This document shows positions 26,701-35,028 of a DNA stretch of 64,000 nt, one piece after another. The position numbers and the translations under genes were made by a program. Where the stretch lies: assembly GCF_900108455.1 (NCBI RefSeq), contig NZ_FNWS01000002.1:62001-126000 (forward strand). The letters are read 5' to 3'. This DNA comes from Fructobacillus pseudoficulneus (lineage in GTDB: Bacteria > Bacillota > Bacilli > Lactobacillales > Lactobacillaceae). Every line of letters starts with the position of its first letter. Position 1 is the first letter of the stretch. The notes beneath the pieces were generated by a model. The model was not told the origin of the DNA, did no database searches, and worked only from the letters and a program-made list of their open reading frames with translations.

Positions 26701-27915
26701 ATGACCGACACCGATCAAGATGAAAATAGTTGGAAACGCAATGTCTGGATTGTCTGGATTGCCGTTTTCATGACTGGAATCGCCTTTTCAGAAGTTTTAC
26801 CCTTCATGCCGCTTTACATCGACACTCTGGGTAATTTTTCCAAAACAGAATTAACCTTTTACTCTGGCGCCGCCTTTGCCATTAACTTTTTGGTAACCGC
26901 CTTTGTCTCACCCATTTGGGGTAAAGTCGCTGACACGAAGGGCCGCAAGCTAATGATGATGCGGGCAGCCTTAGGGCTATCCGTTAGTCTGTTTTTGATG
27001 GGCTTCATTCAAAACGTTTGGGAACTGTTAGCCCTACGGGCAATCCAAGGAGCCTTAGGTGGTTTCGTTTCAAACGCCAATGCGCTGATTGCCACACAAA
27101 CGCCAAAGGAATCCGTTGGCCGGGCACTGGGCGTCATCGTCACTGGCTTTACCGGTGGACAGCTCATTGGTCCTCTGTTCGGTGGTGCGATGGCAACCGT
27201 CGTTTCCTATCGAACCCTCTTTCATCTAACCGGTGTCATCTTCTTAGTTGTTTTCATCTTTATCTGGCTCTTTGTTACGGAGCATAAGGTCGATCCCGTT
27301 GTCGCTCAAAAAAAGCAGGCAAATGTGACCTGGAAAACTTTGCCAAAAAAGCCATTACTCGTTTCCCTCTTTATCACGACGATGCTGATTCAAACGGTTA
27401 ACATGTCAATTAGTCCGATTGTCTCTCTGTTTGTCCGGGAAGTTCTCCATAACCATGGTAGCGTCACCTTCTTCGCTGGGATTGTAGCTTCCATGCCTGG
27501 TCTAGCAACCGTGATTTTTGCACCAGTCTTTGGTCGCTTAGGCGATAAAATTGGGACCAAATATCTCATTCAAGCCGGCTTTGTGATGGCCGTTTTGGCT
27601 TTCGTACCAACCGCCTTTGTTACCTCAATTGTCTTTTTGATTCTTCTACGTTTTGCGGTTGGAATTTCGGATTCAACGATGTTGCCATCCATTCAAACGT
27701 TGTTGACGAGAAACTCCCCCGAGGGAATGGTTTCACGAGTCTTTTCTTATAACCAATCTTTCCAGGCGGTTGGTTCCGTGATGGGCCCAATGCTTGGGGC
27801 TGCCGTTGCCAACCTCTTTGATTACCGGGCAATCTTCTTAGTCTCGGCTGCCATCATCGCTTTAAACGGTTTGCTCTTTTTCTTTAACGTTAACCGTAAA
27901 TATGATTTGAACTAA
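26701..27915 (+). CDS. Major facilitator superfamily exporter (PmrA/drug-efflux type)
   Basis: A 404-residue membrane protein with about 12 hydrophobic segments. Family features: a loop 2-3 motif GKVADTKGRKLMMM (motif A, near residue 80), R-IQGALGG (motif B, near 115) and GQLIGPLFGG (antiporter motif C, near 155-165), and a second motif A GRLGDKIGTKYL near 280. Motif C suggests a proton-coupled drug or metabolite exporter; substrate is unknown. GGAGG lies before the ATG. Transcribed alone with a strong terminator. Confidence 0.85.
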   Translation: MTDTDQDENSWKRNVWIVWIAVFMTGIAFSEVLPFMPLYIDTLGNFSKTELTFYSGAAFAINFLVTAFVSPIWGKVADTKGRKLMMMRAALGLSVSLFLMGFIQNVWELLALRAIQGALGGFVSNANALIATQTPKESVGRALGVIVTGFTGGQLIGPLFGGAMATVVSYRTLFHLTGVIFLVVFIFIWLFVTEHKVDPVVAQKKQANVTWKTLPKKPLLVSLFITTMLIQTVNMSISPIVSLFVREVLHNHGSVTFFAGIVASMPGLATVIFAPVFGRLGDKIGTKYLIQAGFVMAVLAFVPTAFVTSIVFLILLRFAVGISDSTMLPSIQTLLTRNSPEGMVSRVFSYNQSFQAVGSVMGPMLGAAVANLFDYRAIFLVSAAIIALNGLLFFFNVNRKYDLN

Positions 27916-27942
27916 AAAAGGACCTGCAAGCAGGTCCTTTTT
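27915..27942. terminator. Bidirectional terminator between the MFS gene and the pyrR-carAB-like operon
   Basis: A perfect 13-bp stem (27915-27927 with 27930-27942) with flanking A/T runs. Confidence 0.9.
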
Positions 27943-27954
27943 ATTATGCTTTTA

Positions 27955-28239
27955 TCATTCAAATTGTTCTAATGAGAGCGTCTCACTGGTAAACCGACTC
28001 ATTGGCTGGTAGTCGTGACGCTTTTTAAAGGAGAGTGGTTCCGTCTTGACCAGCAAAACCCGTTGATTTTGCTCGGTCAAAAAAATTTGTCCCGGACCAA
28101 TTAATTTGCCCTTGGTGTGCTTACCAATCCGCCAGGGGTGTGGACTACTGTCCTTTTTTACCTGGTAATTACCAGAAGCATCCTCTTGCAGCATCAGGCC
28201 GTATAAGATTACCGTATCGTATTGATTACTTTTCCCCAT
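27955..28239 (-). CDS. Small uncharacterised protein following the CarB-like gene
   Basis: A 94-residue protein, start at ATG 28239 inside the 3' end of the CarB-like gene (14-base overlap), so translationally coupled to it. I do not recognise a family. The sequence is mixed charged/hydrophobic with no membrane segment or signal peptide; visible pieces are TVILYGLMLQED near residue 8, a tryptophan/proline patch SPHPWRIGKH near 33, and a basic SFKKRHDYQP region near 67. Being the last gene of a coupled carA-like/carB-like set, it may work with that pair. Own terminator just downstream. Confidence 0.6.
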   Translation of the reverse strand: MGKSNQYDTVILYGLMLQEDASGNYQVKKDSSPHPWRIGKHTKGKLIGPGQIFLTEQNQRVLLVKTEPLSFKKRHDYQPMSRFTSETLSLEQFE

Positions 28240-30760
28240 CAGCTTGCTCACTTTCAAATGGGACTAACTTGGCCCCCATTTCAAACCGGGTCATGTCTAA
28301 TGACTTGTCCGGCTGCAGGTGCAAAGCGTAATCCGTGTCTGAAGTCACCATCGCCAGTGATGCCCCTTCATGGTTAGCGGCCATCTTTGCCAAGAACTTT
28401 CGATCAGCCTCGTTTAACTTGTCAACCCAAGCCCGGACAACCATCCGGCCAAGCGGCATGCCAAGCGCCTTCGTCAGGTAAGCAATATGCCCATATGGCA
28501 TTGGCCGTAACCAGGTATCAACTGTCAAATTAGGCAGGGAGACTTGGTCAACCCAAGTATCAATATCTGCTCGCCAAATGACTTGATACAAACCTGGGCT
28601 AGACAAGTCTAAGTCGTCAATAAAGTCAGAATTGATTTTTTGCTTCAACAGTCGGCTTTCACCTGGCCGCTGTTGCAAAATCACCAATGGATGCTTCGTT
28701 TGTCCATCATAAAAGAAATTTAGGCAAAATTCAGACTGACCAGCTTCTGGTCTTGCTGGATGGTGCTTTTCTTTCGGAAAGACAATCACGTTTTGATTCA
28801 AATCGGTCAAAGCCGCAATCAACTTTTTCCGGTTTCCCGGTACTAAGATGGCGTGTGGCTTTTCCAAATCAACAACGGACATCACATCGGAAGTTTCCAG
28901 CGGTTCCAGATACTGCTTATCCGACAAATGTGGTAACAGAGTCGAATCAGCAGCGTTGTTATTCATGATAATCGTTTGATAATCCAAGCGATGCAACTCT
29001 GACAAGGTAATACTCGTCATGTAGCCCGCTGAGACCCCATCACCCATTCGAAAGGCTCCCGGACCGATAATCAAAACTGATTGGTTATCAACTGGTTCCG
29101 ACTCATTTTCTTCCTCAAATGTGGCAAAGAATTGCCGCTCATGCTCTGGAAATTCTCCGGCCGAAGGTTCGAGCGCCTTATAAGTTGGTATCACATCGTG
29201 AGACCGAGCTAATTGACGCACTTCTTGAAAGTCTGTATCCCAAAAGCGGGCAATTAAACCATCCGAAAACCCTGACTTCTTAGCCATTCGCAGTGACTGA
29301 GCATCCTTGTTACTTTGATCAACCGAACGTTCAATCTCAATCAGTCGTTTCAACTGATAAAAATAAAATTCATCAATGTTAGTCAATTCCGCTAATTCGT
29401 CAACCTCATAACCGCGACGAAGTGCTTCAATCAGCAGCAAAACCCGGTTATCTTGAGGGTGAATCAACTGCTGGATTAACTCATCATCAGAAACATCCGC
29501 CATATACTTTGGTGAAAACGACCGGTTGTTAAAGTGCGCCGACCGAATCGCCTTTTCCATGGCTTCGACAAACGTCCGGCCAAACCCGAGGGCGGACCCG
29601 ACCGACTTCTGAACAGAATTCAATTGCCGGTTAACCGTGATGTTGGAGGCGTCTAAGTCCCCAAATGGAAAGACCGGCAACTTAACGACAATATGGTCCA
29701 TCACCGGCTCCATAATCGCCGTCTTCTGGTGAAAGGCATTTGGTAGGTAGACATTAGTCAAACGAATGCCCATTGCCAGCTGCGCAGCAACCAGCATCAC
29801 GGGATAACCCGTCATGACAGCCATCCGGTTAGCCAATTGGTCCAAATAAGGAGAAACCTTGATGACATAGATTTTGCCAGTCTTTTCGTCATAAGCAAAC
29901 TGGACGTGCATGACCCCTTTTAGGCCAATCATATTGGCAATCAAAAAGGCTTGGGCCCGCATTTTTTGCATCACCGGATCTGAAATGGTTAGCACCGGTG
30001 CCACGGACAAAGAATCAGCCGTATGGATTCCAATTGGGTCCATATCTTCGGCTGCCCCAACCTGCAGGCAGTTGCCATCGCGGTCGCGGACAACTAAGAC
30101 AGAAATTTCCTTCAAACCATTGATTGCCTTAGCAATCAAAACCTCATTGGTTAATGACTGATCCATTACCTGCTGAACCACTCGGTCAAAGTCATCCAAA
30201 CGGTCAACAATTTGTCGTGTTGTTCCTTGGATGGGCTTTTGAGCCCGGACAACCAGCGGCAATTCCAATTCACGGAGTAACTCATTGGCTTCATCTTGCG
30301 TCTGAATGACGGCCGAGGCGGTTACCCCTAAGCCTGCTTCATCTAAGCGCTGAAACAGCTGGGTCCCGTTGTTAATTTGATGTAAGTCAGCAGCTGCGAG
30401 GCCTAAACTTTGCGGAATCTGACCATCTTCCAGCCGCCATTCAGCCACCACTTGGTCCCACAAGCGAATAGCTCGAATGCCACCAAAAAGTGGGTAAACA
30501 GCATCAATCTGCTGATCTTGAATAATTTTTTTAATATTGGCCACAGTTAGGGTCTTTAAAATCCCGGTAGCCGCTGGCGATTCTAATGCCAGTGAATACG
30601 GGTTATCATCAACCACTGTGATTGTATAACCAAGTCCATTCAAAATTGGCAGGACTTGATAAATTGCGGCATCACTTTCACCCTGCAGGCCAAAGTCTGT
30701 TTCGCCACCACCGATAAACAATACTTTTTCAACCGGTGTTTCAGTTATTTTTTTGTACAT
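28226..30760 (-). CDS. CarB-like pseudoenzyme (degenerate carbamoyl-phosphate synthase large subunit)
   Basis: An 844-residue CarB homologue; true CarB has about 1060-1075. Residues 1-345 match the first pre-ATP-grasp and ATP-grasp region (GIHTADSLSVAPVLT at 244-258, MHVQFAYD at 284-291), but the metal-binding IEMNPR of active CarB reads IKVSPY (300-305): Glu to Lys, Asn to Ser and Arg to Tyr. The glycine-rich TMGGSGGG loop after VVRA is also lost. Residues 400-555 match the helical oligomerisation domain well. From 561 a second pre-ATP-grasp fold begins (VLIIGPG), but most of the second ATP-grasp domain is gone; only a stretch near LTKALGMPLGRMVVRA resembles its end, and no allosteric domain is present. 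Carbamoyl-phosphate synthesis by this chain alone looks impossible. It overlaps the CarA-like gene by 20 bases. No frameshift or stop is present. Confidence 0.8.
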   Translation of the reverse strand: MYKKITETPVEKVLFIGGGETDFGLQGESDAAIYQVLPILNGLGYTITVVDDNPYSLALESPAATGILKTLTVANIKKIIQDQQIDAVYPLFGGIRAIRLWDQVVAEWRLEDGQIPQSLGLAAADLHQINNGTQLFQRLDEAGLGVTASAVIQTQDEANELLRELELPLVVRAQKPIQGTTRQIVDRLDDFDRVVQQVMDQSLTNEVLIAKAINGLKEISVLVVRDRDGNCLQVGAAEDMDPIGIHTADSLSVAPVLTISDPVMQKMRAQAFLIANMIGLKGVMHVQFAYDEKTGKIYVIKVSPYLDQLANRMAVMTGYPVMLVAAQLAMGIRLTNVYLPNAFHQKTAIMEPVMDHIVVKLPVFPFGDLDASNITVNRQLNSVQKSVGSALGFGRTFVEAMEKAIRSAHFNNRSFSPKYMADVSDDELIQQLIHPQDNRVLLLIEALRRGYEVDELAELTNIDEFYFYQLKRLIEIERSVDQSNKDAQSLRMAKKSGFSDGLIARFWDTDFQEVRQLARSHDVIPTYKALEPSAGEFPEHERQFFATFEEENESEPVDNQSVLIIGPGAFRMGDGVSAGYMTSITLSELHRLDYQTIIMNNNAADSTLLPHLSDKQYLEPLETSDVMSVVDLEKPHAILVPGNRKKLIAALTDLNQNVIVFPKEKHHPARPEAGQSEFCLNFFYDGQTKHPLVILQQRPGESRLLKQKINSDFIDDLDLSSPGLYQVIWRADIDTWVDQVSLPNLTVDTWLRPMPYGHIAYLTKALGMPLGRMVVRAWVDKLNEADRKFLAKMAANHEGASLAMVTSDTDYALHLQPDKSLDMTRFEMGAKLVPFESEQADGEK

Positions 30761-31820
30761 AATCTGCTACCGTTTCAAAAAAGTCTGCGAAAATGCCGTT
30801 AGCCTCTAACGGTCCCGGTGCCCCATCTGGGAAAAACTGAACCGAAAAGGCCGGATAGTCTCGTAAACGAATACCCTGAGCGGAGTTATCCACCAAGTCT
30901 CGGTGAGTCACAAAGAGCTTCTTGTTATCCAACGAATCCATATCGATGACATAACCCCGTCCCTGCCGAGCGTAAAAAATTTGTTGGGAAATAATTTCTT
31001 GAATTGGGTGGTTCATCCCGTGGTATTCGGCTGGCAAAGCCTGCAAGGCCGCCCCATTGGTTAAAGCAAGCAACTCGTGCCCCAGACCAATTCCTAATAA
31101 TGGCACCTTGGTCTGCAAAACTCGAATCAAAGTCAGCACAGAATCTGGCAAATCTTCAGGGTTTCCAGGACCAGTCGACAAGATAATGCCGTCTGGATCA
31201 AGGGTTAAGACCTCATCAACCGTCGTGGTGTAAGGCAAAACCGTGACGTTCGCGTCATAGTCACCCAGAACCCGTAAAATTCCATTTTTTAAACCAAAAT
31301 CAATCACGATGATATGAAAACCATGGCCAGGATTAGCATAGGCCTTTGGTGTCGCCGTATTTTGTACCTGCTTATTGGTCAAAACCGTAGCGACCAGTTG
31401 GTCAACCGCATGGTCATCAACCACATCAACAATCGTGGCCTTCTGTGGACCAGTTTCACGGAGATGACGGATTAACTTACGCGTATCGACCTCATAAAGA
31501 CCGGGAATATTATGATGCTGTAAAAAACGGTCCAAATTCATCCGTCGTTGCCGGTTGGTTGAGACCTCCGCCAAATCATGGACAATTACCCCACGCACAG
31601 TCGGAGCCGTCGATTCATATGCCTCCGCGTGAATTCCATCGGCACCAACAACGGGCATCGCAAAAACAATCATTTGACCATCGTAAATTGGATTTGTGAT
31701 GGTCTCTTGATAACCAGATGTCGCTGTATCAAAAATGATTTCACCAAAGGTTGTTGCCGGAGCGCCAAATCCTTGGCCAGAAAAAACTGTACCATCTTCT
31801 AAGATAAGATGCCGTTCCAT
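30741..31820 (-). CDS. CarA-like pseudoenzyme (glutaminase triad lost)
   Basis: A 359-residue homologue of the CPSase small subunit. The N-terminal CarA-specific domain is well kept (LILEDGTVFSGQGFGA at 5-20, FDTATSGYQET at 30-40), as is the amidotransferase scaffold (STGPGNPED at 215-223, NHPIQE at 270-275). The triad is not: the nucleophile motif GICLGHQ reads GIGLGHE with Gly at 245 in place of Cys, and VQFHPE reads VQFFPD with Phe at 330 in place of His and Asp at 332 in place of Glu. It cannot hydrolyse glutamine by the known mechanism. Start ATG 31820 has AAGGGA before it. It follows pyrR by about 95 bases and overlaps the CarB-like gene. Confidence 0.85.
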   Translation of the reverse strand: MERHLILEDGTVFSGQGFGAPATTFGEIIFDTATSGYQETITNPIYDGQMIVFAMPVVGADGIHAEAYESTAPTVRGVIVHDLAEVSTNRQRRMNLDRFLQHHNIPGLYEVDTRKLIRHLRETGPQKATIVDVVDDHAVDQLVATVLTNKQVQNTATPKAYANPGHGFHIIVIDFGLKNGILRVLGDYDANVTVLPYTTTVDEVLTLDPDGIILSTGPGNPEDLPDSVLTLIRVLQTKVPLLGIGLGHELLALTNGAALQALPAEYHGMNHPIQEIISQQIFYARQGRGYVIDMDSLDNKKLFVTHRDLVDNSAQGIRLRDYPAFSVQFFPDGAPGPLEANGIFADFFETVADYVQKNN

Positions 31821-31914
31821 ATAATCCCTTCTCACTCATTTTAATTTGAACTTTAAGCCCAATATTACCCCAATACCGATTCAAAGGCGGGGAAGCCAAG
31901 TAACCAGGACAATG

Positions 31915-32442
31915 CTAGTGAACGATTTCAACAGAATCTTCACCGTCAAATTCCTTAACCTTGACCTTAATCTTTTCATTCTGGGCCGTTGGAATGTTCT
32001 TACCAACAAAGTCCGCCCGAATTGGTAGTTCACGGTGACCACGGTCAACCAAAACTGCCAAAGCAATCGCTTGGGGACGGCCAATTTGAATCAAGGCGTC
32101 CAAGGCGGCCCGAGTTGTTCGGCCAGTAAACAAAACATCATCAACCAAGACAATGTTTTGGTTGGCAATGTTCAACTTTTCATCTGGTTCAAGGCCCAAA
32201 TCATCCTTGGCATCCAAATGATCATCACGATAATTCGTGACATCAATGGCCATCACTGGAATTTGTACCTGTTCCAACTGTTCCAGTCGGTCCGCAATTC
32301 GGTGGGCCAAATATTCGCCCCGCGTTTTAATTCCAACTAGAATCAGGTTTTGACCACCCTTATTTCGTTCCAAAATTTCATAAGTGATTCGCGTCAAAGC
32401 ACGTTGCATTGAGTCTTGGTCTAAAACAACTTTATTTGCCAT
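31915..32442 (-). CDS. pyrR: PyrR, pyrimidine operon regulator / uracil phosphoribosyltransferase
   Basis: UMP-sensing RNA-binding attenuation protein that may also make UMP from uracil and PRPP. From ATG 32442 it has 175 residues. The PRPP motif [18 protein letters not shown] lies near residue 93-110, preceded by the phosphoribosyltransferase fold ([18 protein letters not shown] near 38) and the DVTNYRDD loop near 70. The start is the ATG with AAAGGA upstream, rather than the TTG one codon earlier. Lies between rluD and the CarA-like gene. I did not find a classic PyrR-binding loop in the gaps on either side, so its own control by PyrR is unproven. Confidence 0.92.
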   Translation of the reverse strand: MANKVVLDQDSMQRALTRITYEILERNKGGQNLILVGIKTRGEYLAHRIADRLEQLEQVQIPVMAIDVTNYRDDHLDAKDDLGLEPDEKLNIANQNIVLVDDVLFTGRTTRAALDALIQIGRPQAIALAVLVDRGHRELPIRADFVGKNIPTAQNEKIKVKVKEFDGEDSVEIVH

Positions 32443-32458
32443 CAAGAATCCTTTCTAA

Positions 32459-32472
32459 ACGGTCATGACCGT
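32459..32472. other. Perfect palindrome between rluD and pyrR
   Basis: ACGGTCATGACCGT, a 14-base palindrome with no loop, about 17 bases before the pyrR start codon. On the plus strand a T run follows, but the genes here run on the minus strand, where the downstream run is missing. It looks more like a protein site than a terminator. Confidence 0.5.
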
Positions 32473-32482
32473 CTTTTTGCAA

Positions 32483-33421
32483 TTAGTTATCGAGCTTTCC
32501 TGCCTGGTTAGCCCGCAGCCCTTCTAAGACTTTTTCAAATAAGTCGGGCAATTCTGAATCAAAACGTAATTCTTCATGAGTCGTTGGCTGCGTCAGAACT
32601 AAAGTCTTGGCATGCAGCAATTGACCCGGTAATTTAATATTCACAATGCGGTCTTGGTGGCCATAAACGGCGTCCCCCACGACCGGATGGCCGATGTAGG
32701 CCAAGTGAACACGAATTTGATGCGTCCGACCCGTTTCCAAGGCCAACTGCAGTAATGTGTAACCATTAAAGCGTTCCAAAACCTTAAAATGGGTCACGGC
32801 ATCGCGGCCACCAGCAACGACGGCCTGCTTCTTACGGTCCTTTGGATGACGACCAATTGGTGCATCAACCGTTCCTTCATTTTCGTTAAAGTTTCCCTTA
32901 ACCAAGGCATAGTAAATTCGCTGAGTCTTATGGGCCTTCAGCTCTTCGGCTAAAGCGTGATGGGCCTGATCATTTTTAGCCACCATCAACAAACCGGATG
33001 TATCACGGTCAATTCGGTGGACAATTCCTGGACGGAATTCTCCGTTAATCGTTGAAAGCGGTGCGTGATACATCAAGGCGTTGACCAAGGTGCCCCCGAA
33101 ATGTCCCGGAGCTGGGTGAACCACCATCCCCTGCGGCTTATTGACCACCAAGAGATCATCATCTTCATAGACAATGTCTAGCGGAATGTTTTCGGCCTCC
33201 AGGGCGGTTTCTTGAACAGCCGGTGGGTTAATCGTAATGACATCACCGGCCTTCACGGTATAAGAACGCTTAACCTTCTTATCGTTAACCAATACCGCGC
33301 CATCTTTAATCCAAGCAGATAAGGTTGACCGCGAGTATGGCAAATTAGCTTGACCCAAAACGGCATCCAAACGACCACTTTCTTGGTCAATCGTCAATGT
33401 GATTTGCTCTTCTGCAGCCAT
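32483..33421 (-). CDS. rluD: 23S rRNA/tRNA pseudouridine synthase, RluD family
   Basis: A 312-residue RluA/RluD-type pseudouridine synthase. N-terminal S4 domain (about 10-75), then the catalytic domain: PQGMVVHPAPGH near 94, the catalytic HRIDRDTSGLLMVAKND near 135 (Asp nucleophile), YYALVKG near 170, HFKVLERF near 207 and ALETGRTHQIRVHLAYIGHPVVGD near 228. The start codon directly follows the ebsA stop (TAAATG), so they are coupled. The exact uridine target cannot be set by sequence alone. Confidence 0.93.
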   Translation of the reverse strand: MAAEEQITLTIDQESGRLDAVLGQANLPYSRSTLSAWIKDGAVLVNDKKVKRSYTVKAGDVITINPPAVQETALEAENIPLDIVYEDDDLLVVNKPQGMVVHPAPGHFGGTLVNALMYHAPLSTINGEFRPGIVHRIDRDTSGLLMVAKNDQAHHALAEELKAHKTQRIYYALVKGNFNENEGTVDAPIGRHPKDRKKQAVVAGGRDAVTHFKVLERFNGYTLLQLALETGRTHQIRVHLAYIGHPVVGDAVYGHQDRIVNIKLPGQLLHAKTLVLTQPTTHEELRFDSELPDLFEKVLEGLRANQAGKLDN

Positions 33422-33799
33422 TTAGGCGATTCCTTTCAAGGCAGCAGCTAACTTTTTGTTAAGAGAAAAACGCCGTGTTTTTCCAGCAACCGTTAGGGTT
33501 AACCATTTCTTTTCAATTGACCAAGTCACATCACTGGCAGACAAATCAACCGTTTCTTGGCGTAAACGCAAGGCACGGGTAATCTCCAAAGTTGTTCCGG
33601 TCAAACGCATTTGCCGGCGGAACCAAGTCAAAACCCCGACCAGAATAATGAACAGGGTAAAGGCCAGCCAGCGAAAGTTCAAATTATAAAAAAGTTCACT
33701 CGCCCAAATGGGGCTCCTCAATAGGACAGAAGACCATAAAATCCAAAAGATTTTATTTCCATCTGTTTTGGGTTGGTAAAAACCACGTGTTACACCCAT
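33422..33799 (-). CDS. ebsA: EbsA-like small membrane protein
   Basis: A 125-residue protein with two adjacent transmembrane segments (about residues 17-38 and 42-60) and a small C-terminal cytoplasmic domain rich in basic residues and beta strands. It resembles the EbsA family, first named from Enterococcus (proposed pore-forming/cell-wall related), in size, topology and YQP start. Its function is unsettled. Its neighbours, an RNase-HI-like gene (EbsB type) and rluD, fit the same context in other LAB. Immediately followed by rluD. Confidence 0.65.
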   Translation of the reverse strand: MGVTRGFYQPKTDGNKIFWILWSSVLLRSPIWASELFYNLNFRWLAFTLFIILVGVLTWFRRQMRLTGTTLEITRALRLRQETVDLSASDVTWSIEKKWLTLTVAGKTRRFSLNKKLAAALKGIA

Positions 33800-33902
33800 A
33801 AAAATTCTCCTTCAGCTTATCTAGACATCTTTTATTTTACCATTTACTGCCGCATTCTGGTATCGTTAGAATTAAAGAAAAAGAGTGAGGAACAAAAACG
33901 TC

Positions 33903-34286
33903 ATGCGATTAGCCATCGATGCCGCCTATCAAAGTGATAGTCACCGCGCTAGTGCGGGACTAGTCTTAGTTCAAAACGGTCAACAAAGACAAGAAAAAAC
34001 GCGACTAGCCGACTGCCAAAGTAACCATGGGGCAGAATTTTTAGCATTGATTTGGGCCATCAAATTAGAGCTGGACCAATTGAAAACCGCCCCCATTTTA
34101 GAGGTTGTTTCAGATTCTAAAATTCTCGTTTCTTCACTCCAAAAACAATATGCCAAGCATTATCAAAAAGAAGTCGACTTAATTTTTGCACTGCTACCAA
34201 AGCCAGAACTAACCTTTTTCACCTGGGTGCCAGACCGTAAAAATCTTGGGCCACACCACTTGGCCATGCAAGCCCTACAAGAATAA
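33903..34286 (+). CDS. RNase-HI-like protein (EbsB type)
   Basis: A 127-residue RNase H fold protein with the acidic pattern IDAAYQSD (first Asp near residue 5), GAEFLALIWA (Glu near 46), VVSDSKILV (Asp near 70) and a final VPDRKNLGPHHLA region. The family is called ribonuclease HI, or EbsB cell-wall-related protein, in lactic acid bacteria. The three carboxylates are kept, so it may cleave RNA-DNA hybrids; the fourth position (normally Asp near the C-terminus) is not clear. Start at ATG 33903 (AGTGAGG upstream). Divergent from ebsA and convergent on the GNAT gene. Confidence 0.72.
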   Translation: MRLAIDAAYQSDSHRASAGLVLVQNGQQRQEKTRLADCQSNHGAEFLALIWAIKLELDQLKTAPILEVVSDSKILVSSLQKQYAKHYQKEVDLIFALLPKPELTFFTWVPDRKNLGPHHLAMQALQE

Positions 34287-34330
34287 GGACTAACCCTAAT
34301 TTAAACAGACAATTTTAAATCGAGATTATA

Positions 34331-34365
34331 AAAAAGGTTATCAGCTGTTTGCTGATAACCTTTTT
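34331..34365. terminator. Bidirectional terminator between RNase-HI-like and GNAT genes
   Basis: Perfect stem AAAAGGTTATCAGC with GCTGATAACCTTTT and a five-base loop, with flanking A/T runs. Confidence 0.88.
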
Positions 34366-34366
34366 A

Positions 34367-34906
34367 TTAATCATTAATAATGAGTTGGTATGCCCAACGT
34401 TCCGTTGAAATGTGATCTGCTTCCATCATGTGAATTGAACCACGCTTTTCAAAGCCGTTATTGGCAATTACTTTTTGCATTGGCATATTGCCCGGGTGGG
34501 TATCAATCCGGAAGTCGCGTGCCCCGCGAGCATAGAAAAATGAAATCAATGCTGTAAAGAAGCGCGGCGTTAACCGTTGGCCCCGGAAATCATCGGACAT
34601 TGCTACCCGATGCAACGAAGCATAATCGTGGGAGTGACCACTATCGGCCCATTGCCCATCATAAATATCTGTATATAATGGGTCTTCCCCTTCAAAAGCA
34701 GCGGCATAACCCGCAACCCGATCATCAACCACCAAGACAAAACCTTGTTGTGCATCGAGGTCCGCTTGTACTGTGGCTTCATTTGGATAATCGGATTGCC
34801 ATTGGTCAATCCCCTGTTCCTTCAAATAACCTTTGGCGGTCTGCAAAATCGTGACGATTTCAGAGACATCACGAGCCTGTGCTCGCCGCATAAATACTGC
34901 TGGCAT
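34367..34906 (-). CDS. GNAT family N-acetyltransferase
   Basis: A 179-residue protein of the GNAT fold. Seen are the N-terminal MRRAQARDVSEIVTILQ start of the fold, a strand of the GYAAAF type near residue 68, and the HRVAMSDDFRGQRLTPRF acetyl-CoA loop near 107-125 (degenerate R/QxxGxG/A), followed by FRIDTHPGNMPMQKVIANNGF. The last element is typical of RimI-like or uncharacterised acetyltransferases in LAB. Substrate unknown. An inverted repeat (34918-34940) overlaps the region where a -10 box would lie, so transcription is probably controlled by a local repressor. Confidence 0.82.
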   Translation of the reverse strand: MPAVFMRRAQARDVSEIVTILQTAKGYLKEQGIDQWQSDYPNEATVQADLDAQQGFVLVVDDRVAGYAAAFEGEDPLYTDIYDGQWADSGHSHDYASLHRVAMSDDFRGQRLTPRFFTALISFFYARGARDFRIDTHPGNMPMQKVIANNGFEKRGSIHMMEADHISTERWAYQLIIND

Positions 34907-34917
34907 ATGCGTTACCT

Positions 34918-34940
34918 GTATACTAGTCCAATTAGTATAC
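34918..34940. promoter_or_regulatory. Operator-like inverted repeat upstream of the GNAT gene
   Basis: GTATACTA, seven bases, TAGTATAC: perfect 8-bp arms, 11 bases before the start codon. On the minus strand the upstream arm includes TATACT, with ATGACA 16 bases further up, so the repeat would cover the -10 element. A second possible -10 (TGC-TATAAT) lies further upstream. Confidence 0.6.
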
Positions 34941-35028
34941 TTTTCCTTTCCAAATTGTCATCAGCCACCAATTATAGCACAGCAATTTCAGAAATAAAGC
35001 CTCTCCCAGCAATTCTTTTCAAACAAAA

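Noticed and set aside
31820-32500. PyrR-binding attenuator around pyrR or the CarA-like gene
   Set aside because: I searched the gaps on both sides by eye for the conserved loop and a terminator/antiterminator pair and saw neither; only the unrelated palindrome at 32459-32472.
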